A stretch of DNA of 64,000 nt from Anaerolineaceae bacterium UBA1415 (GTDB taxonomy: Bacteria; Chloroflexota; Anaerolineae; Anaerolineales; Anaerolineaceae), in the NCBI GenBank assembly GCA_002305635.1, contig DBPR01000029.1, forward strand, positions 104,092-168,091, written 5' to 3'. Within the stretch, counting starts at the first letter, position 1. Every line of letters begins with the position of its first letter. Under the pieces are notes generated by a model. The model made no database searches and was not told the DNA's origin. It saw only the letters and a program-made list of their open reading frames with translations. Made by a program: the position numbers and the translations under genes. This document shows, one piece after another, positions 17,300 to 25,705 of the stretch.

Positions 17300-17683
17300 A
17301 TGCAGCTTGAACACGTTGCTCTTTATGTTCAAAATCTGGAGGTAATAAAGGAATTTTATGTGTGGCACTTCAACGCGACTGCCGGTCAAAAATACCACAA
17401 CCCCACAACTGGCTTTCAAAGCTACTTTTTAAGTTTCGATGGCGGCGCCCGGCTTGAAATAATGTGTCGTCCCGGAATCACCCTTCAACCGATATGCGAT
17501 TACCCTCTCGGTTACGCTCATATTTCTTTCAAGATCGGGTCGCAGGAAAAAGTTGACCAAAAAACGCAGGAGCTCGTTTCGGCAGGTTTTACTTTGCTCA
17601 ATGGACCCCGCACGACAGGGGATGGTTATTACGAAAGTGTTTTCAAAGATCCAGAAGGTAATCTGGTTGAATTGGTAGCATAA
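17300..17683 (+). CDS. VOC-family (glyoxalase/bleomycin-resistance-like) protein
   Basis: A 127-residue vicinal-oxygen-chelate protein with two beta-alpha-beta-beta-beta modules. It starts with MQLEHVALYVQNLEVIKEFY (metal His at residue 5) and ends with FKDPEGNLVELVA (metal Glu near the end). The pair of sites LEIMCRPG and YAHISFKIG holds further candidate ligands. Such proteins act as lactoylglutathione lyase relatives, dioxygenases or epimerases, and the reaction here is not predictable. It abuts the flavodoxin gene and overlaps the M28 peptidase start in a TAATGATG arrangement, indicating an operon. Confidence 0.85.
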   Translation: MQLEHVALYVQNLEVIKEFYVWHFNATAGQKYHNPTTGFQSYFLSFDGGARLEIMCRPGITLQPICDYPLGYAHISFKIGSQEKVDQKTQELVSAGFTLLNGPRTTGDGYYESVFKDPEGNLVELVA

Positions 17684-18678
17684 TGATGGAAACAATACTC
17701 CACCCAATCTCTCAAAAGATGCTGGCTGACTTCCAGCCGCGAAAGACCAAAGCCCAGAAGAAAGCCTTTATTGACTGGCTTATCCCTGTCTTAGCTGAAG
17801 AAGGCATCGATATGCGGGTTGAAAGCCAGGGTTGGATTTTCAAAAGCAACAATCTCATTGTTGGCAGCCCGGATGATTGCGAATTTGTGCTGAGCGCCCA
17901 CTATGACACCGCCCCAGTACTTCCTTTTCCAAACTTTATTATCCCACGTAATCTGCTCCTCACTTTGCTCATTCAGATGGTTATGATGTTCTTTCCTCTG
18001 ATTGTATGGGGGGCTCTCGTAGGCTGGATCAGCAGCCTTGTGGCGAATATACCGGAATTTCTTTCGGTCATGCTTCGAGCGGGCGTGCCACTTCTCTATT
18101 TCGCCATGCTATTCCTGGGCCCGACAAACAAACATACTGCCAATGACAATACCTCCGGTATCATCACCGTAATCGAGACCATGCTGGCGATGCACCCTCA
18201 GGACCGTGCGCGGGTTTGTTTTGTGCTCTTCGATCTGGAAGAAGTCGGGTTGATAGGCTCCTCTGCTTTCAGACAAAAACATGCCTCAGCTATGGATGAC
18301 AAGATCCTGATCAACCTCGATTGCGTCAGCGACGGCAATCATCTCATGCTGGTGATGAATCGTTCGGCATCCAAAACACCTCTTTTCAGAGAAAACATTC
18401 AGTCCTCTTTTGAAAAAGCTTTGGAGAGCACAACTGGCAAGACCTTTCACATTGACCCAGCCTGGCGCAGCATTTACCCATCCGATCAGATGGGTTTCAG
18501 GAAAAGTTTGGTGATTGCAGCTTTAAAGAAAGCACCGATCCTTGGGCTCTACCTTGACCGCATCCACACCAGGCATGACGTGATCTTTGATGTCGAAAAC
18601 ATCCGCATCATCAGCCAGGCTCTGCTGGCTTACAACAGATCACTCACGCCTGTCGAAAGGGTTGATTTGGAATTTTAA
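17683..18678 (+). CDS. Membrane-associated M28-family metallopeptidase
   Basis: A 331-residue zinc aminopeptidase-like protein. Metal-site motifs of the M28 clan occur in order: SAHYDTAP (first His-x-Asp), TANDNTSG (bridging Asp), and FDLEEVGLIGS with the catalytic Glu and a metal Glu. A later Asp is in NLDCVSDG and a final His in RIHTRHDV. Two hydrophobic segments sit between the first and second motifs (about residues 87-150), which is unusual for secreted M28 enzymes and suggests anchoring in the membrane. It overlaps the VOC gene by 1 base. Confidence 0.82.
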   Translation: MMETILHPISQKMLADFQPRKTKAQKKAFIDWLIPVLAEEGIDMRVESQGWIFKSNNLIVGSPDDCEFVLSAHYDTAPVLPFPNFIIPRNLLLTLLIQMVMMFFPLIVWGALVGWISSLVANIPEFLSVMLRAGVPLLYFAMLFLGPTNKHTANDNTSGIITVIETMLAMHPQDRARVCFVLFDLEEVGLIGSSAFRQKHASAMDDKILINLDCVSDGNHLMLVMNRSASKTPLFRENIQSSFEKALESTTGKTFHIDPAWRSIYPSDQMGFRKSLVIAALKKAPILGLYLDRIHTRHDVIFDVENIRIISQALLAYNRSLTPVERVDLEF

Positions 18679-18972
18679 GTGAACATTATTTTAGCCTGAG
18701 GCTAATACGTGTCATAATTGTTGTGTTCAATCATCACGTTACGATAGGATAATCCAGTTTTTGGCGGACGCTTCTTATGGCAGGTCAACGTCTTAACAGG
18801 TTTTGGACTAACAGTAAAAAGGATGACCCCTATTTCCCGGATGGCTCAGGCCAATTGAAAGGCGCTATTGAAGTACTTCTTCTCCAATTAAAAATCGTAT
18901 GCCCGGAAAAAATCCAATTCAGGACTGCAAATCACAGAGAAATTCCCATGTCTGATCAAATTGGGTGCCGGG
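18679..18972. other. intergenic spacer, nothing recognised
   Basis: This lies between the convergent M28 and acyltransferase genes. I see no terminator with a T run and no credible gene. Confidence 0.4.
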
Positions 18973-20034
18973 TTAACCGATCTGGGATTTCTCTTGCGTC
19001 CTGCCTGGACCAATGACAAAGGACAGTATTCGTTCATAAAATGTTTTTAGAAAGGGCACGATCAGATAGATTTCCGCTACGAATGCGAGGAAAGTGAATA
19101 TGATTACGCCTGATAGTGATTCGATCTTCAAATTTAATCCAAAAATGGAGAAGAGTGTTGGCGTGAGGTGTTTGATGATCTGTTCTGAACCTAAGATATA
19201 CAAGGTGTTGCGGCCAATCCGTTGAAATAGCTCAATACTACTGATCGTTTGCGATACCAGAATGCTGAACCAAATTAAAACAACCGCGCTTGCAATAGAA
19301 ATGATCGGATTGCTGTGTGGTACCTGACCAAGAAAAATGGCAATATAGTCTTTCCCAAGAAGAAATGCGAGGGCATAGGCGCCTGCAAATACGCCCGATA
19401 TCAACACTGCCAGACACATGCTCCTGGAATTTGAGGAGAGTAACTTAACAATGTATGGAAAAAGAGCATAACCAAGCGCGTAATAAAAGAAAAAGTAGAT
19501 CGCACTATCCACGTTCCAGTACCAGGATGGTTCGACAAGAGGGTGATGAGGCAACAAGGTCTCTGAAATAACAAATAAGATTGATCCGGCCAACAAAATT
19601 AGCCAGCGATTCTTTATCAGCTTCTTTAATAGGATAAAGATAACGGAAATAACAAACAAAGTTGGCAAAAACCATAATATAGGTGAAAAAAGCGTGTTTC
19701 GAATACCTGCAAGATATTGAAATGACGTTTTCAACAATACATTAACCGTTGCTTCGCCCGAAAAAATTATGATGAGAATTGAAATAAAACAAAAAAAGAA
19801 ATAAGGCAGAATGATTGAATTAAATTTTCTTTTTATGCCATCAAAAAGTGACAATTCACTCGTTGAGATCGCCTCCATTGCCCCAGAGATAAAAATGAAA
19901 AGCTCTGCCAGGTATCGAAAGCCAAATGTGTAAAAATAACCTGCCTCGGCTTGAAAATGGCAGATATAAACACCAAAAACCCCGATAAATTTCAATGTAT
20001 CGACCCATGCTATTCGCTTGCTGGAGCTATCCAT
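18973..20034 (-). CDS. Acyltransferase-3 (OafA-like) membrane protein
   Basis: A 353-residue integral membrane protein of the acyltransferase-3 family, which O-acylates sugars of envelope polysaccharides or antibiotics using cytoplasmic acyl-CoA. The N-terminus has the family arrangement: a polar start, WVDTLKFIGVFGVYICHFQ with the His at the end of the first helix, then ELFIFISGAM. About ten membrane segments follow. Its codon and base use is more AT-rich than the flanking genes, which fits an envelope gene of variable ancestry. It stands alone, and its substrate is unknown. Confidence 0.82.
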   Translation of the reverse strand: MDSSSKRIAWVDTLKFIGVFGVYICHFQAEAGYFYTFGFRYLAELFIFISGAMEAISTSELSLFDGIKRKFNSIILPYFFFCFISILIIIFSGEATVNVLLKTSFQYLAGIRNTLFSPILWFLPTLFVISVIFILLKKLIKNRWLILLAGSILFVISETLLPHHPLVEPSWYWNVDSAIYFFFYYALGYALFPYIVKLLSSNSRSMCLAVLISGVFAGAYALAFLLGKDYIAIFLGQVPHSNPIISIASAVVLIWFSILVSQTISSIELFQRIGRNTLYILGSEQIIKHLTPTLFSIFGLNLKIESLSGVIIFTFLAFVAEIYLIVPFLKTFYERILSFVIGPGRTQEKSQIG

Positions 20035-20100
20035 ACCTGCCTCAAATCAACTGAAAAACTCAATGGCTGGCAAAAAAGAAAGTTATAAGCCGCTGATAAA

Positions 20101-20247
20101 TCAGTTTACCATAGTGTAATGATTGTTTTGGTGTAAATATTGCCCGAGCACGATGAAATGGTAGTGGGTTTGAAGAATAATGAGTTTCTTAACGTTGTCG
20201 GGATCATCAGGGCAACGGTTGGTGAAATAGTAGAGTCTCTGTACCAT
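20101..20247 (-). CDS. Possible small hypothetical protein
   Basis: A 48-residue frame starts at ATG 20247, right behind AAAGGAAG at good distance. The predicted peptide (MVQRLYYFTNRCPDDPDNVK at its start) matches no family I know. The frame stays open upstream to a TAA at 20405-20407, through the structured segment 20344-20401, so it may instead be the remnant of a longer gene. Confidence 0.3.
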   Translation of the reverse strand: MVQRLYYFTNRCPDDPDNVKKLIILQTHYHFIVLGQYLHQNNHYTMVN

Positions 20248-20343
20248 GAATCTTCCTTTCTCTTCACGCCTGATGATAGAAAGTGTTACCTGTGTCCCCG
20301 AACGATCGTTACCCATCTGTCCGATCCATGCAGCATCTTCATA

Positions 20344-20401
20344 CAGGGAGTAGGGCTGAAAACCCGGCGTGAATACCCTGACGGCACAGCCAAGCCCCGT
20401 C
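20344..20401. other. compact nested stem-loop region of unknown kind
   Basis: CAGGG (20344-20348) pairs with CCCTG (20376-20380) around an inner GGG / CCC hairpin, and GACGG (20380-20384) pairs with CCGTC (20397-20401). GGCGTG (20366-20371) could pair with CACAGCC (20385-20391) as a pseudoknot, leaving one A unpaired. The segment stands between an acyltransferase and the cell-wall genes and could be an RNA element on either strand or a mobile-repeat end. Confidence 0.3.
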
Positions 20402-20496
20402 CCTTAAGCCGATTTTCGAGCAAAAAACTGTTTTGCTTGTAATTCGCAAATCACGCTCCACACAAGTTTCACCGCGAGACAATTGCTTTTGGTTTT

Positions 20497-20525
20497 TGCG
20501 GTGAAGAGGCCAGCTATGCTATAAT
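20497..20525 (+). promoter_or_regulatory. candidate promoter of the LCP-like gene
   Basis: TATAAT is at 20520-20525 with a weak TTGCGG-like -35 18 bases upstream. A GAAGGAG site follows at 20536, but the first ATG in frame is about 22 bases further on, so the leader is unusual. Confidence 0.4.
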
Positions 20526-20563
20526 CGGTATTCTGAAGGAGTGTCTGACACGCCGTTTTTGCT

Positions 20564-21841
20564 ATGGGAACGATACGCACTTTACCAATTGAGCAATCCA
20601 GACTATTCGCACGCCTGATGGGCATTCTTGTTACCCTGATGCTGCTGGCAGGATGCGGAATTGGTGGGCGGCCATCGTATTCCCCTGATGAAGAGGGTCA
20701 GGCGACTGCAACTCCGCGACCAACCATCACGCCAACGCCAACCCCAACCGAGCTGCCCTGGCCAAGCTTTGTGGTTGACCATGACGGCCTCCCAACCCCG
20801 GTACCAGAAGTTGCCCAACGAGTAACCTTGCCGGAAGAGACCAAAGTGTGGCTCCTCCTTGGAGCTGAAGGAGAGCTGCCAGCCCGCGGTCGCACAAATG
20901 CCATTCACCTTTTGTTGGTCAATGAGCGTCTTTCCAAGGCCAGTGTGATCTCAATCCCCGGCAGTACCTTTGTCTATCTTCCCGGGGAGGGAATGGGCCG
21001 GATCAACACGGCTTATGCCCTGGGTGGCATGAAACTGGTATCTGATACCTTTGTCTACAATTTTGGATTGCGCCCGGATCGATTTGTTGTGGCGCATGAA
21101 AAAGAGTTTATGTGGCTGGTCGATGATCTGGAAAGGCTGGAAGTAAGCGTTTTATTCCCCATTCGTGATGGTTGTGGAGGACTGCCGGCAGGTTTGCACA
21201 GCATGGATGGGAAAAAGGCTTTGTGTTACGTCTCCTATGCCGGGGATGACGAAATTTTCCGTGTAAGAAGGCAACAGCAGGTGCTGCAATTGCTCTTTAC
21301 CAAATTAGTACAACGAGGACGGCTGGCAAAGTTGCCCCTATTGTATAGCTCCTATGAACAGGTTCTGGATACTGATATTAGCCTGCTGGATCTGCTTTTC
21401 CGTATTCCGCTGGCATTGAGACTCGGCGATCCGGATCGGATCAAGAGCTTTGTGCTGGGATGGGAGCAGCTCGAGAGCTGGGAATTGCCCGACAAGACCC
21501 GCACATCGGTTTTGTTGCCGCGCGAAGGCAAGATCGGGCAGTTGGTGCAACAAGCCGTAGAGGCGATCAGTGAGCCATCAGCGCTTAATGCGATCGTTTT
21601 GACCTACGAGGCGGAATATACCGAGGTAATTGGCGTGACGCGGACCTACGAGGCTGTTCAAACCGAACAAGCCCGACCGACCAAAACGCCCACACCCACG
21701 GTAACGCCCACGCCGCTTCCACCGGGAGCGATCGGGCAGCCAACCCAGACCCCTCAACATACTGCTACACCGGGACCTTATCCAGTCGAAACCGTCCCGA
21801 CAGTAACATTTGACGACGAAACGCCAGATCCATATCCATAG
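20564..21841 (+). CDS. LytR-CpsA-Psr-like lipoprotein with altered active site
   Basis: A 425-residue lipoprotein. The signal ends at LLAGC (Cys31), then comes a PTITPTPTPTE linker, then a domain with the LCP family layout from about residue 94 to 245. LCP enzymes attach glycopolymers to peptidoglycan. The usual acidic residue in GRTD is Asn here (Asn112), and the usual PRDT of strand 3 is PGST (residues 132-135). The usual arginines before the RQQ motif are also mostly replaced (YVSYAGDDEIFRVRRQQQ). Fold-defining parts such as INTAYALGG and RRQQQ are kept. The protein is therefore likely an LCP relative with lost or changed catalysis. A second P/T-rich tail ends the protein. It is followed 19 bases later by a lysozyme-like gene. 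Confidence 0.72.
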   Translation: MGTIRTLPIEQSRLFARLMGILVTLMLLAGCGIGGRPSYSPDEEGQATATPRPTITPTPTPTELPWPSFVVDHDGLPTPVPEVAQRVTLPEETKVWLLLGAEGELPARGRTNAIHLLLVNERLSKASVISIPGSTFVYLPGEGMGRINTAYALGGMKLVSDTFVYNFGLRPDRFVVAHEKEFMWLVDDLERLEVSVLFPIRDGCGGLPAGLHSMDGKKALCYVSYAGDDEIFRVRRQQQVLQLLFTKLVQRGRLAKLPLLYSSYEQVLDTDISLLDLLFRIPLALRLGDPDRIKSFVLGWEQLESWELPDKTRTSVLLPREGKIGQLVQQAVEAISEPSALNAIVLTYEAEYTEVIGVTRTYEAVQTEQARPTKTPTPTVTPTPLPPGAIGQPTQTPQHTATPGPYPVETVPTVTFDDETPDPYP

Positions 21842-21860
21842 GGTTTGGCATTGAAATGAA

Positions 21861-23624
21861 ATGAAAGAAAATAAGAAAAAAATCAACAAAATCATCAGGA
21901 TCTTCGTGATCTTTATTTTGTTGTTGACTTTTTTCAGTTCCGAACCAGCAAAATCTGCAACCACACTTTTTTCTGAACGGAAACGCACGGTCAAGATCGA
22001 AGCCGATTACACCCTGTATGAATGGTGGTTGCTCTCCTGGAAGACTTCTGAGGTTGTTTGTCAGGTCTACACTGAACATGAAAGCTGGCCGGATTCGGCC
22101 GAAGTGCTCTATTATTGCGGCAGTGCGATCCAAAAACAATGGATGGACACCAAACCCTGTGATTTCAATCAGGAATGCACAGGCTTCTATCTGCATCTGG
22201 CGGGCACCAGCTCTCTAAGTCGTGAAGTTGAAGTCAACCTGCCCTCCCCGGAAGTTTTCATCTCGGTGGTGGGGTGCAATAAGGAACCTGGTCAAAATAA
22301 CTGCACCAGCTTGCCTTATTTACGTTTTAATGCCTATGAGCCGCTGCCCAATGAGCGCATCATTCAGCTTGTGGGACGCTTTAACGGCATAGGTTTCAGC
22401 TGCCCAGGAGGGGTTTGTGACCTGCCGCTTTCACCGACGGGTCTGGACGGCATCAAGATCGAGTTTTGGGCCGAATCCAGTTATGGCGATGCCAGTGAGG
22501 TCTACTCAGCCCAGGTGCGGGTGATCCCATGGGGCGATTTTGCTAATCCGGATGTCACTTCTGTTGATAAACCAACCTATTATGTCGATGTACTCAGCTC
22601 ACAATGGTTGGGTGAGGGTCGCTCGACTTGTTCTGAGATCTGGCAATCCTTTATGCCAATCGATGGGCCTCCATCCTGGCTGCGCACGCCGCAGCTGGCC
22701 GAACAACTGGAAACTGATGAAGACTACTTCCTTCTGGCAGGAATGCTGATCCAGCAAGGCGCTGTCAACGCCAGCGATTGCCCGTATGGTGGACTGGAGG
22801 GCGGCGGTGCCGCCACAGTTTGCGGTATGGAGGCTGCTCAAGCAGTCGTGGATGAGTGGCAAAACCAATTTAATGCCGAGATCATTGAGGTGGCAAACCA
22901 AACTGGAGTGCCGGCTCAGTTGATGAAAAACATCTTTAGCAGGGAATCACAATTTTGGCCTGGGATATACGAGCGGGTTTATGAAGCGGGTCTGGGGCAC
23001 CTGAGCGATGTCGGCGCGGACGCGGTCTTGCTTTGGAATCCCAGCTTTTACAGTCAATTTTGCCCGCTGATCTTGAGCGAACAGACCTGCCAACGCGGGT
23101 TTGGTAACCTGGACAAGAAACAGCAACAAATGCTGAGGGGCGCTCTGGTGCAAAAAGTCAACGCGGCTTGCCCTGATTGTCCGGATGGGATCGACCTGAC
23201 CCAGGCGAATTTCAGCATCAGCATCTTCGCGCGTAGTATCCTGGCAAATTGTGAACAAGTTCGGCAGATCGTGTTTAACAATACTGGGAAACAAGCTGGT
23301 CAGGTGGTCAGCTACGAAGATCTGTGGAAATTTACGCTCCTGAATTACACCAGTGGTTCGGGTTGTCTGGGCAACGCCATCCAGCGCACGATCAATAATG
23401 GCAATGTGCTTAATTGGGAAAATATTGCCTATAACCTGCAGCCTGCCTGTCGCAGTGGGATCGACTATGTGGATGAAGTTTCGAGCATGCCAGAGGAAGA
23501 GGCGATGGGGGTTGAGGACTATTTGGTCAGCCCAACGCCGGTTTCGCCAGTCGCACCAACACCAACCCTGCCGAATGTGGTCTATCCAACGCCTCGACCG
23601 GGCGAAACGCCAACGTATCCGTAG
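21861..23624 (+). CDS. Secreted protein with lysozyme-like (SLT) domain
   Basis: A 587-residue exported protein. Residues 1-33 are a lysine-rich signal peptide ending SEPAKSA. Residues 34-250 form a Cys-rich beta region of unknown family. Around residues 335-470 a lytic transglycosylase-like domain begins with a helix, then GVPAQLMKNIFSRESQFWPG, in which Glu362 takes the catalytic position. Later elements (FTLLNYTSGSGC) are consistent with the SLT fold. The C-terminus is Pro/Thr-rich (TPVSPVAPTPTLPN). It would act outside the cell on peptidoglycan. Its place right behind the LCP-like gene suggests the two work together at the envelope. Confidence 0.65.
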   Translation: MKENKKKINKIIRIFVIFILLLTFFSSEPAKSATTLFSERKRTVKIEADYTLYEWWLLSWKTSEVVCQVYTEHESWPDSAEVLYYCGSAIQKQWMDTKPCDFNQECTGFYLHLAGTSSLSREVEVNLPSPEVFISVVGCNKEPGQNNCTSLPYLRFNAYEPLPNERIIQLVGRFNGIGFSCPGGVCDLPLSPTGLDGIKIEFWAESSYGDASEVYSAQVRVIPWGDFANPDVTSVDKPTYYVDVLSSQWLGEGRSTCSEIWQSFMPIDGPPSWLRTPQLAEQLETDEDYFLLAGMLIQQGAVNASDCPYGGLEGGGAATVCGMEAAQAVVDEWQNQFNAEIIEVANQTGVPAQLMKNIFSRESQFWPGIYERVYEAGLGHLSDVGADAVLLWNPSFYSQFCPLILSEQTCQRGFGNLDKKQQQMLRGALVQKVNAACPDCPDGIDLTQANFSISIFARSILANCEQVRQIVFNNTGKQAGQVVSYEDLWKFTLLNYTSGSGCLGNAIQRTINNGNVLNWENIAYNLQPACRSGIDYVDEVSSMPEEEAMGVEDYLVSPTPVSPVAPTPTLPNVVYPTPRPGETPTYP

Positions 23625-23644
23625 TTGTATATCAAAAAAAGAGA

Positions 23645-23680
23645 ATAAAAAACCAAGCCCCTGTCGCGTTTGGGGCCTGG
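23645..23680 (-). terminator. terminator of the YtxH gene
   Basis: Read on the minus strand: stem CCAGGCCCC / GGGGCTTGG with one mismatch, then a TTTTTT run. It ends the ytxH transcript and may also stop the convergent upstream operon. Confidence 0.75.
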
Positions 23681-23701
23681 ATCAGTTTGTCGATATTGGA
23701 A

Positions 23702-23917
23702 TTAGATTTTGCCGGAGCGCAACTGCTCGAGCTGGGTTTCGAGCTCAAGGCGCTTTTCAGCGCCAGCCTGCTGAACTTCCTGCAAGACGTTTTCAAAATA
23801 ATCAGTAACGCGGGCTTTGACATCCTTGCCCGAATAGGGGGTAAGCAGCAAGACCAGGGCACTGCCCAAAACCCCGCCCAACAACGCGCCTGTAAGCCAA
23901 CTGGATGATTTACTCAT
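23702..23917 (-). CDS. YtxH-domain protein
   Basis: A 71-residue protein with a hydrophobic, glycine-rich N-terminal segment (WLTGALLGGVLGSALVLLLT), then PYSGKDVK and an amphipathic charged helix that can form a coiled coil (AEKRLELETQLEQLRSG). This is the layout of YtxH/gas-vesicle-like general stress proteins, anchored at the membrane. A role is not established for most members. The gene stands alone and ends at a good terminator. Confidence 0.8.
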   Translation of the reverse strand: MSKSSSWLTGALLGGVLGSALVLLLTPYSGKDVKARVTDYFENVLQEVQQAGAEKRLELETQLEQLRSGKI

Positions 23918-24403
23918 TTTTCCTCATTTCTTGATCGCTGGAACGATCTGTTTGAATTGAAACTTTGCTGATCTAATCATAATAAATTATAGCGTATTCT
24001 TCACAAGCCAAGACGAGCATTCTGTATCAAAACAATACGCGATGTATCAGAGTAAAAAAACAGGTCTTCTCTTCTTGCTCGTTGCTGAATCAGGAAAACC
24101 CCAGAAAATATCAGACTTGGGATAATTACCTCGGGTTAGGCATTCTACATCACAATAATACGAAAGGGGGGCATTTCCCCATAGCTTGCTGCGTAGAAAA
24201 GGATCGAAAAGATTTTGATTTTACTCTGACTTGATCCTGTTACTGGGAAGTCATAATTTTATTGGTGTTGGAGATAGTGACTGGGAGTATTTAAGAACTG
24301 CCATAAAGCATCTTTTTCAAAAAGAGATAAATTGTTAAATTTTAGTTACCGAAGAAAACACATCTAAATTCCGAGTATCATTCAAATGACAAAGGAGCTG
24401 ATA
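23918..24403. other. non-coding spacer with interspersed repeat
   Basis: No gene is supported. The only recognisable structure is the repeat copy at 24141-24225. A ribosome site for the next gene lies at 24391-24396. Confidence 0.5.
24141..24225 (-). repeat. interspersed repeat, copy 2
   Basis: In reverse complement this matches the two blocks at 13459-13602 without the ~55 bp interruption. Both copies lie in intergenic DNA. Confidence 0.5.
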
Positions 24404-25609
24404 ATGAAAAAGATCGCTATGTTTACGATGGGTACGAGGGGGGATGTTCAGCCCTATATTTATTTATCCAAAGAATTGATCAGAAACGGATATGAGGTAA
24501 CGCTTGGCTCACACCCCTGTTGGAGAAAATTGGTTGAGGATTCTGGGATTCATTTTGAGCCGATCGGTCCGGATATTGATATCGATAAAGAGGCAGCGGT
24601 CATCAGGGGGAAGAATGCTAACCCGACTTTAAGTATGCTCAGGTTGATGAACTTTGTTTTCAGGATCATTCAAAATTCGACCCATGAGATCTATGAAGTC
24701 TGCAAGGGCAAGGACCTGATCATTGTAAGCCATACACAAATGGGCGCGACCGAGGCAGAGGTCCTGGGTATCCCCACAGTGAATGTGACCTTGCAGAAAG
24801 AGATGATCGCTGAAAAACTGAAACCTCAGACCTTTTGGGGCAAGTTGATAGGGAATATGATAGGCAAACAGGTGGCAAAACCCTATAACCAGATCAGGAA
24901 GGTGTATGGGCTGAAACCGATCCAATCTTCTGACGAGATCATTTCCCGCAAGCTGAATTTGATACCGATCAGCAAACACGTTTTGGAGAGAAATCCATAT
25001 TGGGAAGAACAGCATGTTTTGACTGGCTACTGGTATGAGAAGGAAGAAACTTATAGCCCTGATGAAAAGCTGGCAGCGTTTCTCGCCGTTGGGGAAAAAC
25101 CAATCCTGCTTGCTCTGGGGGCAATGGCTTTTGAAGACAAATCAGAAAAAGAAAAACTGGATATGTTCGTGAATGCTTTTCGGAAAGCAGGGTATCGGGC
25201 AATCATCCAGGGATTTCAGAAGACGCTTCAAAATTACGAGTTGCCAGAAACCATGATCGCTTGCGGCAGTGTCCCGCATAGCTATCTTTTCAAACAATGC
25301 GCGTTCGTTATTCATCATTGCGAGTTCGGAACCGCGGCAGCCACGATGATCCACGGCATTCCGTCCATCCCGGTGCCGCATGTTTTGGACCAAATGGGCT
25401 TTGCCAAACAACTGCACGATATTAATGTCGCAACAAAACCTCTAAATTCCAAAGATCTGAGCGAAGATTCAATTTACGCGGCGATCAAAGAGATGCAAAG
25501 CAATTATGAGGAAAAGAAAAGGAATGCCGAGATAATTTCCGTCAAGATCAAGGAAGAAGGCGGCGTGGAAGAAGCGGTACGTTTGATTGAGAAGGTGATG
25601 GAGAGCTAA
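24404..25609 (+). CDS. UDP-glycosyltransferase-like protein (GT1/GT28 superfamily)
   Basis: A 401-residue GT-B glycosyltransferase. The N-terminal motif FTMGTRGDVQPYIYLSKELI is that of the sterol/macrolide glucosyltransferase-like group. The C-terminal half has the nucleotide-sugar site IHHCEFGTAAATMIHGIPSI, then VPHVLDQMGFAKQLHDINVA, matching the HxGxxT..P...DQ..NA pattern, although the glycine after the His pair is replaced. I chose ATG 24404, which follows AAGGAG by 7 bases, rather than the earlier in-frame ATG at 24386. Likely acceptors are lipids or small aglycones. The gene is monocistronic, preceded by 490 bases of non-coding DNA. Confidence 0.78.
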   Translation: MKKIAMFTMGTRGDVQPYIYLSKELIRNGYEVTLGSHPCWRKLVEDSGIHFEPIGPDIDIDKEAAVIRGKNANPTLSMLRLMNFVFRIIQNSTHEIYEVCKGKDLIIVSHTQMGATEAEVLGIPTVNVTLQKEMIAEKLKPQTFWGKLIGNMIGKQVAKPYNQIRKVYGLKPIQSSDEIISRKLNLIPISKHVLERNPYWEEQHVLTGYWYEKEETYSPDEKLAAFLAVGEKPILLALGAMAFEDKSEKEKLDMFVNAFRKAGYRAIIQGFQKTLQNYELPETMIACGSVPHSYLFKQCAFVIHHCEFGTAAATMIHGIPSIPVPHVLDQMGFAKQLHDINVATKPLNSKDLSEDSIYAAIKEMQSNYEEKKRNAEIISVKIKEEGGVEEAVRLIEKVMES

Positions 25610-25705
25610 ACCCTTGTGGTAAAAGACCGGGTTTTGCAGTCAAATTTGTTAAGATGGCTATAGTACGTTTTTCGTGCGCAATCAAGTTTTACAACGGAGA
25701 ATCTT

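Noticed and set aside
18777..19016. 79-codon frame downstream of the M28 peptidase gene
   Set aside because: No ribosome site, no recognisable sequence, and it runs into the end of the acyltransferase gene.
20140..20442. 100-codon frame on the plus strand
   Set aside because: It lies opposite a better minus-strand frame and crosses the folded segment; the amino-acid composition looks random.
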